A stretch of 64,000 nucleotides of DNA from contig NC_085867.1 of assembly GCF_034702125.1 (NCBI RefSeq), positions 46,308,935-46,372,934 of the forward strand, in the 5' to 3' direction. Positions 11,407 to 23,199 of the stretch are shown piece by piece. Made by a program: the position numbers and the translations under genes. The notes under the pieces are model-generated. The model did not search any database and was not told the origin of the DNA. It worked only from the letters and a program-made list of their open reading frames with translations. This stretch comes from Engraulis encrasicolus. Taxonomy: Eukaryota > Chordata > Actinopteri > Clupeiformes > Engraulidae. Each line of letters starts with the position of its first letter. The stretch's first letter is position 1.

Positions 11407-12472
11407 TTTTAGAAACGAATTCAAGTTAGTTGTGTGTGGCTGCTGTGGCACAGTGTAGCCTACTTGTCAAGTCTAACAGCGCACAAGAGTTTCCACGCTT
11501 GAAATGGAATGACTGAACGAACACAGGATTCCACTCCTTGGCTTTTTATTTGATTCACAGTGGAGACAGTAGCCTACAACAGTAGGTGAAAAACCTTTCA
11601 AACAAAAACACAAAATAAAAGTAATTAAATAAGAGCTTCGGTCTAAGTCATTATTTAGACTGTTACACAGTAGGCTACAGATAAATGCATGATTTTTCCC
11701 AACAGGTGAACGGCACATAGGCTAGTTGACAAAGGTGAGTATAAAGGCAAGTATTTTCCAACCATTTTAAATACATTTCAACCACTGTAAAAGGTAAGTA
11801 TATTTTGACCAGAAAGTTAGGCATTCCAGGCCATTAATTATCAGTCAAGTCGAGATGCTACTAACCAAGCACTCGACTGAATCAAAACTGTTTACGTTTA
11901 ACCAAGGCCATTTGTTTTTTACATAGGCCTACTGCACGTTGTCCTGCACATCAATAACAAAGGAAGCAAATTAAAGTAACGCAACATAAAATATAACGCA
12001 CGTCTGTAACATGAAACCTGAAACCCGTTTCCCACAGCGTCTGCCGACAGCAGTGATTTCATAAACCCCACAGGTAACGAGACAGATAGAAGCTGCGAGC
12101 GCAGCGATGCATTTGTAAATAAACCAGTGTCCATGAAGCTTACCGGTAGCCTCTTAAGTCCTCATTGCCCTTTGTGCTGTGAAGATATATTTGTGAACTT
12201 TGCGCATTCTTACTGCAACCACTGCCTTGCTGCTTCTTTTGCCGACTGGCCAAACGCCAACTCGGCATGTCTTTTGTTCAGAAACCCCGCTCATTACGGG
12301 CAATCAGCACCTTGATGGGGTTCACCTGCTCCCGCACCACGCACCTCAGCGCAGCGAGGAACGGAGCAGACAGCTGTCAATCAAGCGAGCCGTGCCAAGG
12401 CACCGCTCGACGCAACACTACTAATAGCCTTTTCCTGACTGTGTATGGAAGCGTTGCCCATGGTCCCAAGTA
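11177..12472. other. Unassigned region with (ATT)n
   Basis: Holds an (att)n tract at about 11373-11405. I see no gene, exon or element boundary. Confidence 0.5.
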
Positions 12473-12870
12473 GAGGATGACATTTTTCAGGAATTCCCGT
12501 GGGTCCCGCGGGTCCTGCGGGATTCCCGCGGGATGGGAGTCAAAATTTTAAAAATGAACGGGAACGGGCAGGAGCGGGAATAAAGATGAATGGGAGCGGG
12601 CAGGAGCGGGAATAAAAATGAACAGGTGCGGGAATGCTGCGTATTTTGTCTTTAAAAAACGAACAAAAAAGCCTCGTTTTTGACGAAACGGGAGTGGGGT
12701 TGATTTTGAGTGGGAGTGGGCAGGATTGGGAGACATTCTTTTCAGGACGGGACGGGATGGGATTTGTTTCTTTTACTCCACTCCGGGACGGGACGGGATG
12801 GGATTTTTTTTCTGGGACCGGGATGGGACGGGAGTGAAAATCCACTCCCGTGTCATGCTCTAGTCCCAAG
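12470..12870. repeat. GGGA-rich element
   Basis: Ends tagaggatgacattt and tgtcatgctcta are inverted repeats. The interior is a purine-rich low-complexity tract of cgggaacgggcaggag-type words. Open frames here are low-complexity artefacts. Confidence 0.6.
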
Positions 12871-12944
12871 ATCAAATCTGGTGGCCTGGGTCATTTTCCA
12901 AAATTTCTCCATATCCCATATTGCCATATCTCCATCCCATATCG

Positions 12945-13073
12945 CCATATTATGACAGGACCGTGAAGAGAGAGGGAGGGGGACCCTCCCTCTCTCTTAT
13001 TATGACAGGACAGTGAAGAGAAAGGGAGGGTCCCCCTCCCTCCCTCTCTCTTCACTGTCCTGTCATAATAAAT
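12945..13073. repeat. Nested palindrome of gagaggga words
   Basis: tattatgacagga occurs twice in direct and once in inverted form, around gggagggggaccctccc. A hairpin-forming foldback. Confidence 0.65.
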
Positions 13074-13208
13074 ACAAAATACACAGTGCACAGTGTCCCT
13101 TTAAGAAGAACATGAGGTTCAAGCGGAGAGACCTACTTTGAGGTTTTAGAAAGTACTACCAGGGGGTGACATTCAGTTGTCTTGGCAAAAGAGTTGTTAC
13201 AGGCCCAT

Positions 13209-13576
13209 ATAAAAGGTACACTGTGCAGGAAATGGTCAAAAAAGGTACTGCAACTATGCTGCTCATTGAAACTGGGCTGCCTATGGCCAAATTTGATCTT
13301 TACATGAAAGTTTACTAAGTAATAAACAAATATTTTCTAGCATGGTCCAAGTACAGTCATTTTTGCAGATAAAAATGGCTATTTCTGGAAATTCAAAATG
13401 GCGGACCATGGAGAAGATTCCCCTTTTCATGTACAAAAAGTGCAATTTTTCCAGTCATAATGAATATGTAGAATTTGATGGTGGTGGTAAGTATTCATGA
13501 AAAAGGTAACAATAGTGAATGGGCAGCATGAATTCTGGAAATAAACAACTAAAAATCTCACACAGTGTCCCTTTAA
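13209..13576. mobile_element. 'gggacactgtg' MITE, copy 1
   Basis: About 365 bp, ending cacagtgtccctttaa. The left end is slightly degraded (aaaaggtacactgtg). Family shared with 13648-13968, 42682-43048 and 62388-62760. Confidence 0.75.
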
Positions 13577-13647
13577 AACACGTAATACACTTGTCAAGCT
13601 TATGGCATTTACATGTACATACAGTACTATAAATGCCTCAATTAACA

Positions 13648-13968
13648 TTAAAGGGACACTGTGCAGGAAATGGTCAAAAAAGGTACTGCAACTATGCTGC
13701 TCATTGAAACTAGGCTCCCTATTGCCAAATTTGATATTTACACGAATGTTTGTTAAGTAATAAACAAATATTTTCTAGTATGGTCCAAGTATAGTCCTTT
13801 TTGCCGCTAAAAATGGCTATTTTTGGAAATTCAAAATGGTGGACCATGGAGAAGATCCCCCTTTTCATGTATGAAAAGTGCAATATTCATGAAAAAGGTA
13901 ACATTAGTGAATGGGCAGCATGGATTCTGGAAATAAACAACTAAAAATCTCACACAGTGTCCCTTTAA
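13648..13968. mobile_element. 'gggacactgtg' MITE, copy 2
   Basis: Ends ttaaagggacactgtg and cacagtgtccctttaa are perfect inverted repeats. Carries an internal deletion relative to the other copies. Confidence 0.8.
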
Positions 13969-14388
13969 GTTTATCACAGTTGGTCAGTGATGGGCAAATG
14001 GATTCAGTAGTTACAATCTTGTGCCACATTTTCCAAATTACTTTTTTTCACCTGTCCAATTCTACCAGGTGATCATTCAACCAGCCAATCACCTGGCTGC
14101 CCTGGACAGATAAAACAAGGTCATTTGGAAAACGTGGCACTGGATTGTAACCAGGGCTCAAAATGAACACCGGCCAAATGCTGGTGAAATTTCTGTTTGG
14201 CTGGTAGAAAAGACAGACTTACAAGCAATTTTGACCCATTAGTGAGTGCGACATTAACATCCACCGACTAGCCATTTGGTTGCTGATGAAAAAAGCTCAT
14301 TTAGTTTGATAGTAACTAATGAATCAATTTTCCCCATCACTACAGTGGGTGGAGGTGAAGGTGCGTGCGTGTGATGGTGAAAGGATAC

Positions 14389-14517
14389 GGTGACAGATCG
14401 GTCGGAGGAGGCGGAGATGAGGAAGGTGTGTACCAGGTTCTTCTGGGTGATGGTGTAGACCACCAGGGCTGTGATCTGCTGAGTGTGGCCACGCAACTCA
14501 TGCAGACGCTCTCCAGA
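14389..14517 (-). CDS. wdr41: wdr41 exon 4
   Basis: A 129-nt exon, acceptor cctctag, donor acc|gtatcc, phase 0-0. It begins SGERLHELRGHTQQITALV and ends SASSDRSVT, the second WD40 repeat up to the residue before the expected V-W dipeptide. A large CA-rich repeat (14.56-15.05 kb) lies in the intron just upstream. Confidence 0.8.
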
Positions 14518-14603
14518 CTAGAGGGAGGACACAAGCACATCAAGATAAGAGACACACACATACGTATACGGTATACGCACACATACACACATCAAGAGAA
14601 GAG

Positions 14604-14637
<34 letters not shown>

Positions 14638-16012
14638 CAAGAGAAGAGATACACACATACGTATACGCACACACACACATCAAGAGAAGAGATACACACA
14701 TACGTATACGCACACACACACACATCAAGAGAAGAGATACACACATACGTATACGCACACACACATACACACATCAAGATAAGAGACACACACATACACA
14801 CATCAAGAGAAGAGATACACACATACACACACACACATCAAGACAGACAGACACAGACAGACAGACAGACACACACACACACCAACACACACACACACAC
14901 GCAAGAGCGCGCACATACATACACACACACACACATACACACACACACACGCACAGACACACACACACACACACACACATACACACACACACACGCACAG
15001 ACACACACACACACGCACAGACACACACACAGATAGATGGATTGAGAGAGAGAGAGCATGCACGTATGCAAAATCAGAGAGAAGGTAACGTGTAATTTTC
15101 AACAGACTCACTATACTAGGTGGCAATCCTTTAACGTGAAACCTTACCCTAACTAGACTACAGTCTTGGGTGTTCTTTGTTTTCCCAGAGGACACCTCTG
15201 ATGTGATGCCAATTATTTGTATGGGGATTCATTTTTATTGTGCTATTTTTTTTTTTTTTTTGCCTTTTTTTTACATTTTGAAAGCTCACCTCCACATTCC
15301 AGACCAACACCAGGTCATCGTCTCCAGCGGATGCAAATCTGAGAAGAAGTGATGTGAATATCCAGCATATTTCCATTAATAATCATATTATTTTTGACAA
15401 CCGAGTTATATTTCACAGCTGCCCAAGTCTGGCTGCTACCAGACCTTTCAAATGAAGAGATAATTTTAATAGAACCTGTTTGTCATATCAAAGTCATGAC
15501 ATCACACTGCGATCCATCAACATTCATGAGCAGTTCATAATAAAAAATACTTGACATGTCTCAGTCTGGAAAAGGTTTCAAAGCCATTTCTAAATTGTTT
15601 GCGGGCATCTGCAAACCATGGTGAGAGTCATTATTCACAATTATTCCACGGAGTATTAATATAACTTCACTCACCTGACATCATCTATTTGAACCAGATA
15701 TCTCACGATGTCAAAGTGCCCTTTGAGGACCTGCAGTTCCGTGTAGCAGTTCTGGGGCTGTTCCTCCCCACTGAACTGAATAGAGCTCTTCTGCAAGACA
15801 CAGGGAAGTACCAAATTAGTCCACAGATCATGACATACTAAATCAAGCATGGACAATATGTTACCGGTATGTATATTGGGTTTGAAAACAAGTTGTGCAA
15901 CAAAGACAATAGACAAAGTCAAACATAAAAAGAGGGAAAAGAGTGTTTTGTGAGAAAACCTACCTCCACTACACCTTGTGCTTCGCGTCCACCTAGGATC
16001 CATCGCAGCATG
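14389..16012 (-). CDS. wdr41: wdr41 5' part: exons 1-4 only
   Basis: Four exons on the - strand: 16012-15965 (starts MLRWILGGREAQG), 15790-15675 (GEEQPQNCYTELQVLKGHFD), 15338-15290 (FASAGDDDLVLVWNVE) and 14517-14389 (ELRGHTQQITALVVY ... SASSDRSV). Phases join without gap and all splice sites are GT/AG. The order matches the N-terminus of WD-repeat protein 41, which has a WD40 propeller and forms a complex with C9orf72 and SMCR8 acting in autophagy and lysosome signalling. The family is about 450 residues. Only about 110 are encoded here, and I find no later WD exons down to position 1. Either this is a truncated duplicate or the remainder was separated by rearrangement or assembly. Confidence 0.82.
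14560..15045. repeat. CA-rich mini/microsatellite
   Basis: (ca)n tracts mixed with a 30-40 bp unit (acacatcaagagaagagat) repeated several times, inside wdr41 intron 3. Long frames here (Thr-His on +, Cys-Val on -) are artefacts. Confidence 0.9.
15290..15338 (-). CDS. wdr41: wdr41 exon 3
   Basis: A 49-nt exon, acceptor cttcttctcag, donor gag|gtgagc. It encodes RFASAGDDDLVLVWNVE, a WD40 repeat end with the Asp and the Trp-Asn dipeptide in the usual places. Confidence 0.82.
15675..15790 (-). CDS. wdr41: wdr41 exon 2
   Basis: Acceptor tcttgcag, donor gtcag|gtgagt, 116 nt, phase 0 in and 2 out. It encodes KSSIQFSGEEQPQN and then the first WD40 strand region (YTELQVLKGHFDIVRYLVQI). Confidence 0.82.
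15965..16012 (-). CDS. wdr41: wdr41 exon 1 with start codon
   Basis: The context gtagccaccATG is a strong Kozak match. It encodes 16 residues, MLRWILGGREAQGVVE, then the donor gag|gtaggt. Phase 0 out. Confidence 0.8.
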
Positions 16013-17007
16013 GTGGCTACTGGCTCCTGTTGTACCAGGTGTAAGGAGTATCTTGTTTCTGTTACAGTACATTGCAAAGATATAGGTCTTAGAGCTGTGC
16101 TCGGCTTGAATACAGCAAAGTGTTCAGTGGCAGCAGGGCTATAAATTAACTTTTTTCATCACCAGCCAATCTGGTAGATCTTAAATCTTTCTTACGAACA
16201 TGCACTCACCATCAATCCAAGTGGCTAGTAAGATTACATCCGCGGGGGGTAAACACAACACTGACGTTTCAGAAACCTTAAAGACGCTAGGTTCTAAACT
16301 GAAAATCTAGGTGGGTAAAAACTGGCAACATGCATATGACAGAGCGCTTTGCCTTGTGACTACGGAAGCTTGCTGGGGTCAAACTGTTTTTTTTTTCAAT
16401 AGCTAAAGTGGACTGCACCTATACGGCTGTACCAGATCCATAGATACACACACAAAGTAGGCCTAATCTAGTCAAGCAGATTTTGATATATTTTTCAGGT
16501 TTTGATAGCTTAACTGAATAGCTTAGAACTGATTTTTTTTCATTAACCACAGCACTAATTTCTTCCTTATACATATCTACATTGTAACTGGTACAAGTAC
16601 AATAAGTGGGGGAAGAAGCTTTGGGGAAGAAGCTGTTCTTCATCCTATTACATCCAGAATAAAACATGTCTGTAGGCCTTGGCCCGCTGTCCAAAGAAAG
16701 ATTTCAGTAGGCATGTACATCAATAACTTGGAGAAGATGGAAAAAACATAGTCCTATCTCAGCCTCAGGGCCGGATTAGCGCACAGGCTGCAGCCTAGGC
16801 CCCCCACCTACCAGTGGCCCCCTGATTGGTCAAAAATGAAAAATAGCAGGAATTGTGAAAAGATGTAATATGGAAAATTTCATTTTTTATGTTAAATACA
16901 GTTGGTAGACATGTTATCCTTAATTCCTAACTCAAAATTGTGACATTGTCTATTTAAATTTGTAGCAAAGTTTGCCCTCTAGGGAGCCCCACAGCCACCT
17001 GTAGCCC

Positions 17008-18178
17008 AGAGCCGTATATAGAGAGAGTCTGGCCAACTATGGGTTCGAACGTTCGAGCTATCCCGCTATTTTGATTGGATCTAAGCTGGTCACATATTTT
17101 ATGGACGCCATTTTCGTTCCCCACGCTCCCATTAATGAGCATTATCAGATATAAAGAATAACGCTTCACTATAATATTATTACATTATTATTATGACAAA
17201 CTGTTGTGCATATGGCTGTAGTGCAGGGCCGGGCCAGGAGAAAAAAACAGCATCGTCTAACTCGTGACAGAAACGGAAGATTTGGGACACGGATATAAAC
17301 TCCCCTTTATGGAATATAAAGGTCAGAATTAATAACCGGAAAGCAGCAGGTTTCTCCGTATTGTATGAGGTAAACATATTTTTCCCCCTTCGACTTTTGT
17401 CAACAATTACTTTTGAAAGAAATAGTCATGATGATGGCATGCTCTCAAAAACTCCTGTCCACACTTTGAAAACGAATGAAGTTAGGTTTCTGTCATAACT
17501 TGAAATGTTAATGTTAAATGAAATCTTAATTGCCACCTGTAAGTATGCTATACTGTGAAAACATAACTTTGCCCACCAAGTTATTATTTCTGTCGCGCTA
17601 ATAAGGTCCTTTCCCCCTGCGATTTAAACTCACGTCCAGTCTCATACTATGAATATCCAGACTCAACCTACGAGCATCCAGACTCATCCTACAGTTCTAC
17701 TGTCTGCAATCGCGATTATGCACTGCTGAGCACATCGTTATTTTTAAACTACTAAATCTCGACACAACGTGAAACTTTGGCGCAAGTATCACCAGGGTCC
17801 CTGTACATGAACTTGACCATCGTTGTGAATATTATTTCTGTACATTACTTAAATATCGACTTTGACGTTGGCTCTACCTAGGCAACAACAACACGGAAGT
17901 AACGCTTGAATGCACTGCTGAGCACATCAAAACTATGCTGACAAAACCCTCTTTTAAGCAAACCCCTTCTATACGAACGAACTTGTTAACGTTTGTTTTC
18001 ATATGTTGGGATCTTCAAACAACCCAAGTTTGATGGTCTATGAAGCCTTATTTGTATTTTAAATCCAGCGATTTTGACGGTATGCTGCCCATAGGGTTAC
18101 ACTGTAGAATCCTCACCGTGGGGAGCGAAAATGGCGTCCATGATTCGAGTTGGCCAGACTCTCTCTATATACGGCTCT
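17008..18178. mobile_element. 1.17-kb TIR element
   Basis: Long inverted ends: agagccgtatatagagag... and ...ctctctatatacggctct, extending through ggccaac and a further atggcgtcca-type word. No coding capacity recognised. Confidence 0.75.
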
Positions 18179-18183
18179 GCTGT

Positions 18184-20711
18184 ATACTGTAAAAAATGGC
18201 CGTTGAAATTACGGCAAAAAAATGTCAAATTGCAACAGTAAAATGTAAAACAGTTTCTCTCTGTACTAAATACGGCAAGCTACTATTAAGTCAAAAAGCG
18301 CAACATGACTTTATTTTTGACAGGTGTCATATGTAGAAAATACTGAACTGTTCACTGAAAAGAAAATATTGGAAAATACCATTAAGTGAAGATGAAGTAG
18401 TCAAGAAACGGTACATGACTTTATTTTTCACTGGTGTCATATGTCCAAAGCAAATTTGTCAGAGTTAGATTGATCAGAGTTAGACTGGTGTTCAGCAAAA
18501 ATCTAAACATCAAGAGTTGCAGCAAGACTACACAGCGTTATTTGACTCCTCTGGATCGGAGGTGTTGAGTTAAGAGAGCTAGAGAGTTAATGTTTAACTC
18601 CCCAGAGAGTTATGAAAACCATGTCTCCCCAAATGTCGAATGTTTTGGCAACATGAGCAGCCATTTTTGTTGAGTCCCCTATAAGTGAACCAAACTCAAT
18701 CCTCCGTAAGTGAACCAAATTGTGAACCAAGAGACAAAGAACTCTAAAGGCACACAGGTGGCTGGAAGCTCAAGCGGTCTTCAGTCTGTTCATTTGGGTT
18801 TGTTGGGTGCTCTTGGATATCGGGGATCAGTTCATGTAGAGAGATGAGTTCATCCAGGCACTCCAAAATAAGGTGTCCAAACGGGAAGTTACATTAAAAA
18901 GCCTTTAATGGTACTGGGCTGGGGTTACATTAAAAAGCCGACATGTTTCGACCTCACCAGGTCTTCATCAGGGTTAGGTTCGAACCTAGCTACCTTTCTA
19001 CACATTGTGTATACTACTAAAAGTAGGTGCTCTTTCTGGTCGTGTTAGGCTTTTTGATTCCTCTTTTTGTCCAATAGATCTCTTGTGATTGCATTTTCTC
19101 CAGGTGTAACTTGTCAAACCACTGATAGGCTGGTTGTAACAGGCAGAGTCTGATGTCAACACGCTATTTGATTAGTAGCCATCAATGAGTATTAACTTAG
19201 AGTACAACCCTCTGCATGTGTTCTAGTTCATCCAGCGCAAAATTCTCCACGGTAATCATTTTTTCCCTTATTGGACTTTGAGGCTTTGCCATCACAGTTT
19301 TCGATTGAGAGGCAAATTGACACAGTAAACCTTACTGCCTGTCTGCTTGGCTCCAGGTGCCTCCACGTTGTAGATTTGACAACAGTGAAGCTGGCAACTG
19401 AATAAACTGTGCAACAGTTAAGGACTGCAAATGGCAACAGTTTGCACATTTTGCAGTAATTCACTGTAACTTATATATTTCTCCGGTAACAGCCTACAGT
19501 TTAGCCTCATTTAATGTGTAAAATATACCTATAGGCTAGCATAATTTGAAAAACTCTACCCTTGATTCAGTCTCTTAGAAACTGTCATTCTACCCCATCC
19601 AAATCAATCTGTCAATCAATTCCTGACCTCACCTGAGTGCTAAGGGCTGTCATGCAATGATTAACTTACTGCCTGCACCTGCCAAATGCCTCATCACTAT
19701 GGTCACATGGTTCACTTGAACATGTATTTAAACCGGGACTGTTGCATTGTACTTCTCACTGGTTGCAAGCTAGCTAGCTGGCAGACTGGCCGGCCCGGCT
19801 AGCAGGTCATGTTGTAAGGGTGGCTGTATGGCTTGCTAACTAGCTTGTTTGTTAGCTTGCTTGCCCTGATAGCTATGGCCTTCATTTTCCTTATTATTAT
19901 TTTCAGGCCTTTTTTTAATAAGGAATGCATTTGCATACCCTTCATTGATGATACTAGACTGGTCCACCTGCCAGCACTAGACAATCTGTTAATTGGGCAT
20001 TTATTTAGGTATCTAATTAGGTTGATGTTTATCGGACTACAGTGAGTAGAATCAGTCCAATCAGTTGTCTGTGATTGCAGCTCTATAATTGGACTCACCT
20101 GAGTATAATCAGTCCAATCGGTTGTCTAATTGTAACTCTATAATTGGACTCACCTGAATATAATCCGTCCAATCCCCCCCCCCCCCCACACACACACACA
20201 CAGACACACCTTCACTCACCTTATTAGCCCCCCTCACGCAGACACACACAGTCATACCCACACACACACATTCACTTAGTCCCATACCCCCCCTCCCTTT
20301 TAACAGTACAATACTTTTTTCAAACGGTAAAATACTGCAAAAATCACAGCGTTTTAAAATGTGAACACATTTTATTGCCGTACATGAGGGGAAACTTTTA
20401 CCATAATTTAAAGGTATAGTTTTGATATCTACTACTACCATTACTTCACCGTAAAAATATCATATCATTTTTTACCGTAATTTATTTAACGGTACGTTTT
20501 GGCAACCACTGCTGCCATAATTTTACCGTAAAATGTAAAAAATAATAATACCGTTATTTATTTAACGGTAGGCTTCGGCAACTACTGTTGCCATAATTTC
20601 ACCGTAAAATGTAAAAAAGAAATATACCGTAATTTATTTAAAGGTAGGCTTTGGCAACCACTGCTGCCGGCAATTTACCGTAAAAACAACAGTTCTTTTT
20701 TTACTGTGTAG
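18184..20711. mobile_element. TIR element with 'accgtaaaa' subterminal repeats
   Basis: Ends tatactgtaaaaaatgg and ttttttactgtgta are inverted. Near the right end an 80-85 bp unit (taccgtaatttatttaacgg, gcaaccactgctgcc) is repeated about three times at 20440-20690. The interior includes a poly-C/CA tract at 20175-20210. Confidence 0.65.
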
Positions 20712-21242
20712 CCTAGGGGTCCCAGGTCATCATAATCCGGCCCTGCTCAGCGAGCTCATAATACTGCATGCCTCTTTTCTGGACACAAAATGTTTTGAAA
20801 GAAGCTGATATATTAAACTTAACGCTTTACATTTCGGTAATGTATAGGGACAGTACCAGGTATATCTCTACAGAATAGTCTCAGTCCTACATTGCAGTTT
20901 ATGTGATGGATGTAATGTAAAAAATGGATGCGTAGAACAAAAGTTGTTAAATGATCTAGACATACAGATTGCATTTGTTTTTGTGTAACCATAGGTTTTA
21001 TTGGAGGTCATAAACAACCAGATTGGCTCTACAATGCATGAGAAGGCTCGACACGTAGCCTATATGACCTACAACAGTGGGGGGCGGAAATAAGGGACAA
21101 TATGTACCTACACGACATAGGCTAATACAGGGGAAATAATGTTCTATAGAACGGACATTATTACAGATTACTGTACTAGGATTTCAAAACAACAAACATG
21201 TCTGCAAATACATTCAAAAGTTGAGACTGAAAGTAAGGCCAA

Positions 21243-21615
21243 CACAAATAAAGAAGGTTAGGCAAATATACAATACATGAAGTAATGTACGTACAACTAA
21301 ATACAATCCATGGTGAAAATGAGGAGTTCCCGCACAGTCCAACCCCTCAGGGTCTCAAACTCGCCACCTTCTTGTCAACTCATTGGTTCAGGTATGGGAA
21401 CAGGTAGGGGTATGGGCATTGTACAATACTGCTGAACTAAAGGGCCAGTCCAATAGCTCAGTGCTACCGATAGTATGAAGCTTTGGGAGGAAGGTTTAAT
21501 AACGTTCCACGCCACACTCTGCTAGTTAGCCTCCGTTACAATGGCAACACAAATAAAGAAAGTTAGGCAATATACATGAGCATATTCAACTAAATACAAT
21601 CCATACCAAGAATGT
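21243..21615. repeat. Direct duplication of ~70 bp
   Basis: acacaaataaagaa.gttaggcaa ... actaaatacaatccat occurs at about 21243-21311 and 21547-21604. Otherwise 20754-22170 shows no gene. Confidence 0.6.
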
Positions 21616-22177
21616 TAGTCTAACAGTGATCTGCACATTTCACATCTTCACACTAATCAATCACTTTTGGTGAACCAGCTGCTCTAGTTACTTGTTTTTG
21701 CTTGTTTGTTTGTTAGTTTGGGGCTTTTTTTGTTTTTGTTGGGGGTATCCTTTATTTGCCATGTTTGTGTAAATTTGCCAGGAAAGGTACACATCAAATA
21801 CATCAAGTAACATTGTGATTCATATGAACATTTAACACATTGAATGCCATGGCAGATAAAATAGGCTACCGGTATGTTTTTTACTCCCATACGTTGACTC
21901 ATAAATGGTAAAAAAAATATGTTAAGAGATTAAAATCGCACTTTCAAACGAGCCATAGGCCTAACATTTTTCAGTGGCCCTATTACATATGGTAATATGC
22001 TGTGACTACAAAAACGCCAAAAAATGTTTTAGAATGCCGATATTCTATGTCAACATTCATTTCTGAAAATAGTGCTGGCACTCGTGTTAAGATTCAACCT
22101 TTTCTGTTATTTCATCATAGATGTATTCCATAGATCTAACTTTGATTATCTTTGAAACAATCAATAGTAATCTAGAC

Positions 22178-22520
22178 CAGGCGTTCCCCAACTTTAGCAA
22201 GGCCCCCCATATACCGGTAGATTCCAGCCAAGGCCCCCCTTACATGGGTTGTACCACGCTATGTTTTTCTGTGCACCCCCTTTCACAACCATAGTCTATT
22301 TGTCTGTGTGTCAGTGCCCCATTGGGATATATAAAATAACATGTTCAGAGATGCAATAGATTATTATAATGCAGTTCTTAACTAATGGAAATGTTGTTTA
22401 GATTACTTTTGTTTATTTCTGTGTGCATTAATTATTAAATTGTTATTTGATTTTTTCCAACCCTCTAGCACCCCTTCACTGCTCCCCAGGGGTCCCTGAC
22501 CCCCACTTTGAAAACCTCTG
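22178..22520. mobile_element. hAT MITE with perfect 8-bp target duplication
   Basis: 343 bp, starting caggcgttccccaac and ending aaaacctctg. The word atctagac flanks both sides (22170-22177 and 22521-22528). It lies about 50 bases past the stop codon of the middle gene, so it may be in its 3' UTR. Confidence 0.85.
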
Positions 22521-22570
22521 ATCTAGACATTTCTAGGCAACATTTCTAGACAAAATTAGCGTTTTTGCTT

Positions 22571-23199
22571 TTACTTGGAGCTATTTGATTTGGTGGATTG
22601 TCTTCTATCATCTTCCTTCCTGATATAGGCACCTCCATTCTTTGCCGCTATCGAGTCTATTTTTTGCACGAGCTCTGTGATTTGAGCACGATTGTCTTTG
22701 TTGTCATTATTAAGCACATGATATTTATTTTGACACAGAGCTACTATGTCTCTATGTTTACTGCTATTCTTAAGAAATGCCTCAACACTTTGTCCCTTCT
22801 CCTCCAAATTATCTCCATGTGTGATCAGCACCATAGTGTATCTAATTGATTCCTTGCCAAAGATGTCTTGAACAGACCGCATCAGTTTTTGATCTTCTAC
22901 TGTGACTGTGTCTGTAATATTCAACAAAAACACATGCGGACCAACAGCTGACTCAGAGATACACCTTAAAATTTCCTTTTTCAAAAAATGGTCACCGCCC
23001 TTAAAATTTGTATTAAACAGGCCTGGAGTGTCAATGACACAGACATTTCTCCCATCCATCTCTGCATCTTCCTTCTGACAGTCCAAAGTCACAGGGATAG
23101 GACTCATCTCTGATTTAAACACGTCTCTCCCCAGGATGGTGTTTCCCGTTGCACTTTTTCCAACTCCACAAGGCCCCAGCAGCACAATACAGAGACTTC
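22571..23199 (-). CDS. AIG1/GIMAP GTPase terminal exon (middle gene)
   Basis: Acceptor tttcacag before 23199, phase 1 in, stop at 22573-22571, 208 residues. P-loop GPCGVGKS, G3 DTPGLF, G4-like THGD, then KYHVLNND. It resembles the left and right AIG1 exons but is more diverged. It has a longer polar tail (GGAYIRKEDDRRQSTKSNSSK) with no membrane segment. It overlaps no other coding exon. A 343-bp hAT MITE starts about 50 bases downstream. Confidence 0.88.

Larger units (their letters stand above)
16766..20745. mobile_element. hAT-type element hosting two other elements
   Basis: Ends cagggccggatta and taatccggccctg are perfect 13-bp inverted repeats. Flanks ctcagcct (16758-16765) and ctcagcga (20746-20753) match at six of eight bases, as an aged hAT target duplication. 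Two further elements (17008-18178 and 18184-20711) lie inside. No transposase was recognised. Confidence 0.75.

Noticed and set aside
12540..12955. Overlapping Pro/Ser- and Gly-rich frames
   Set aside because: Low-complexity gggac repeat within a repetitive element; frames exist on both strands at once.
14365..15195. Long open frames on both strands (Thr-His-rich and Cys-Val-rich)
   Set aside because: They are translations of CA/TG repeats inside wdr41 intron 3.
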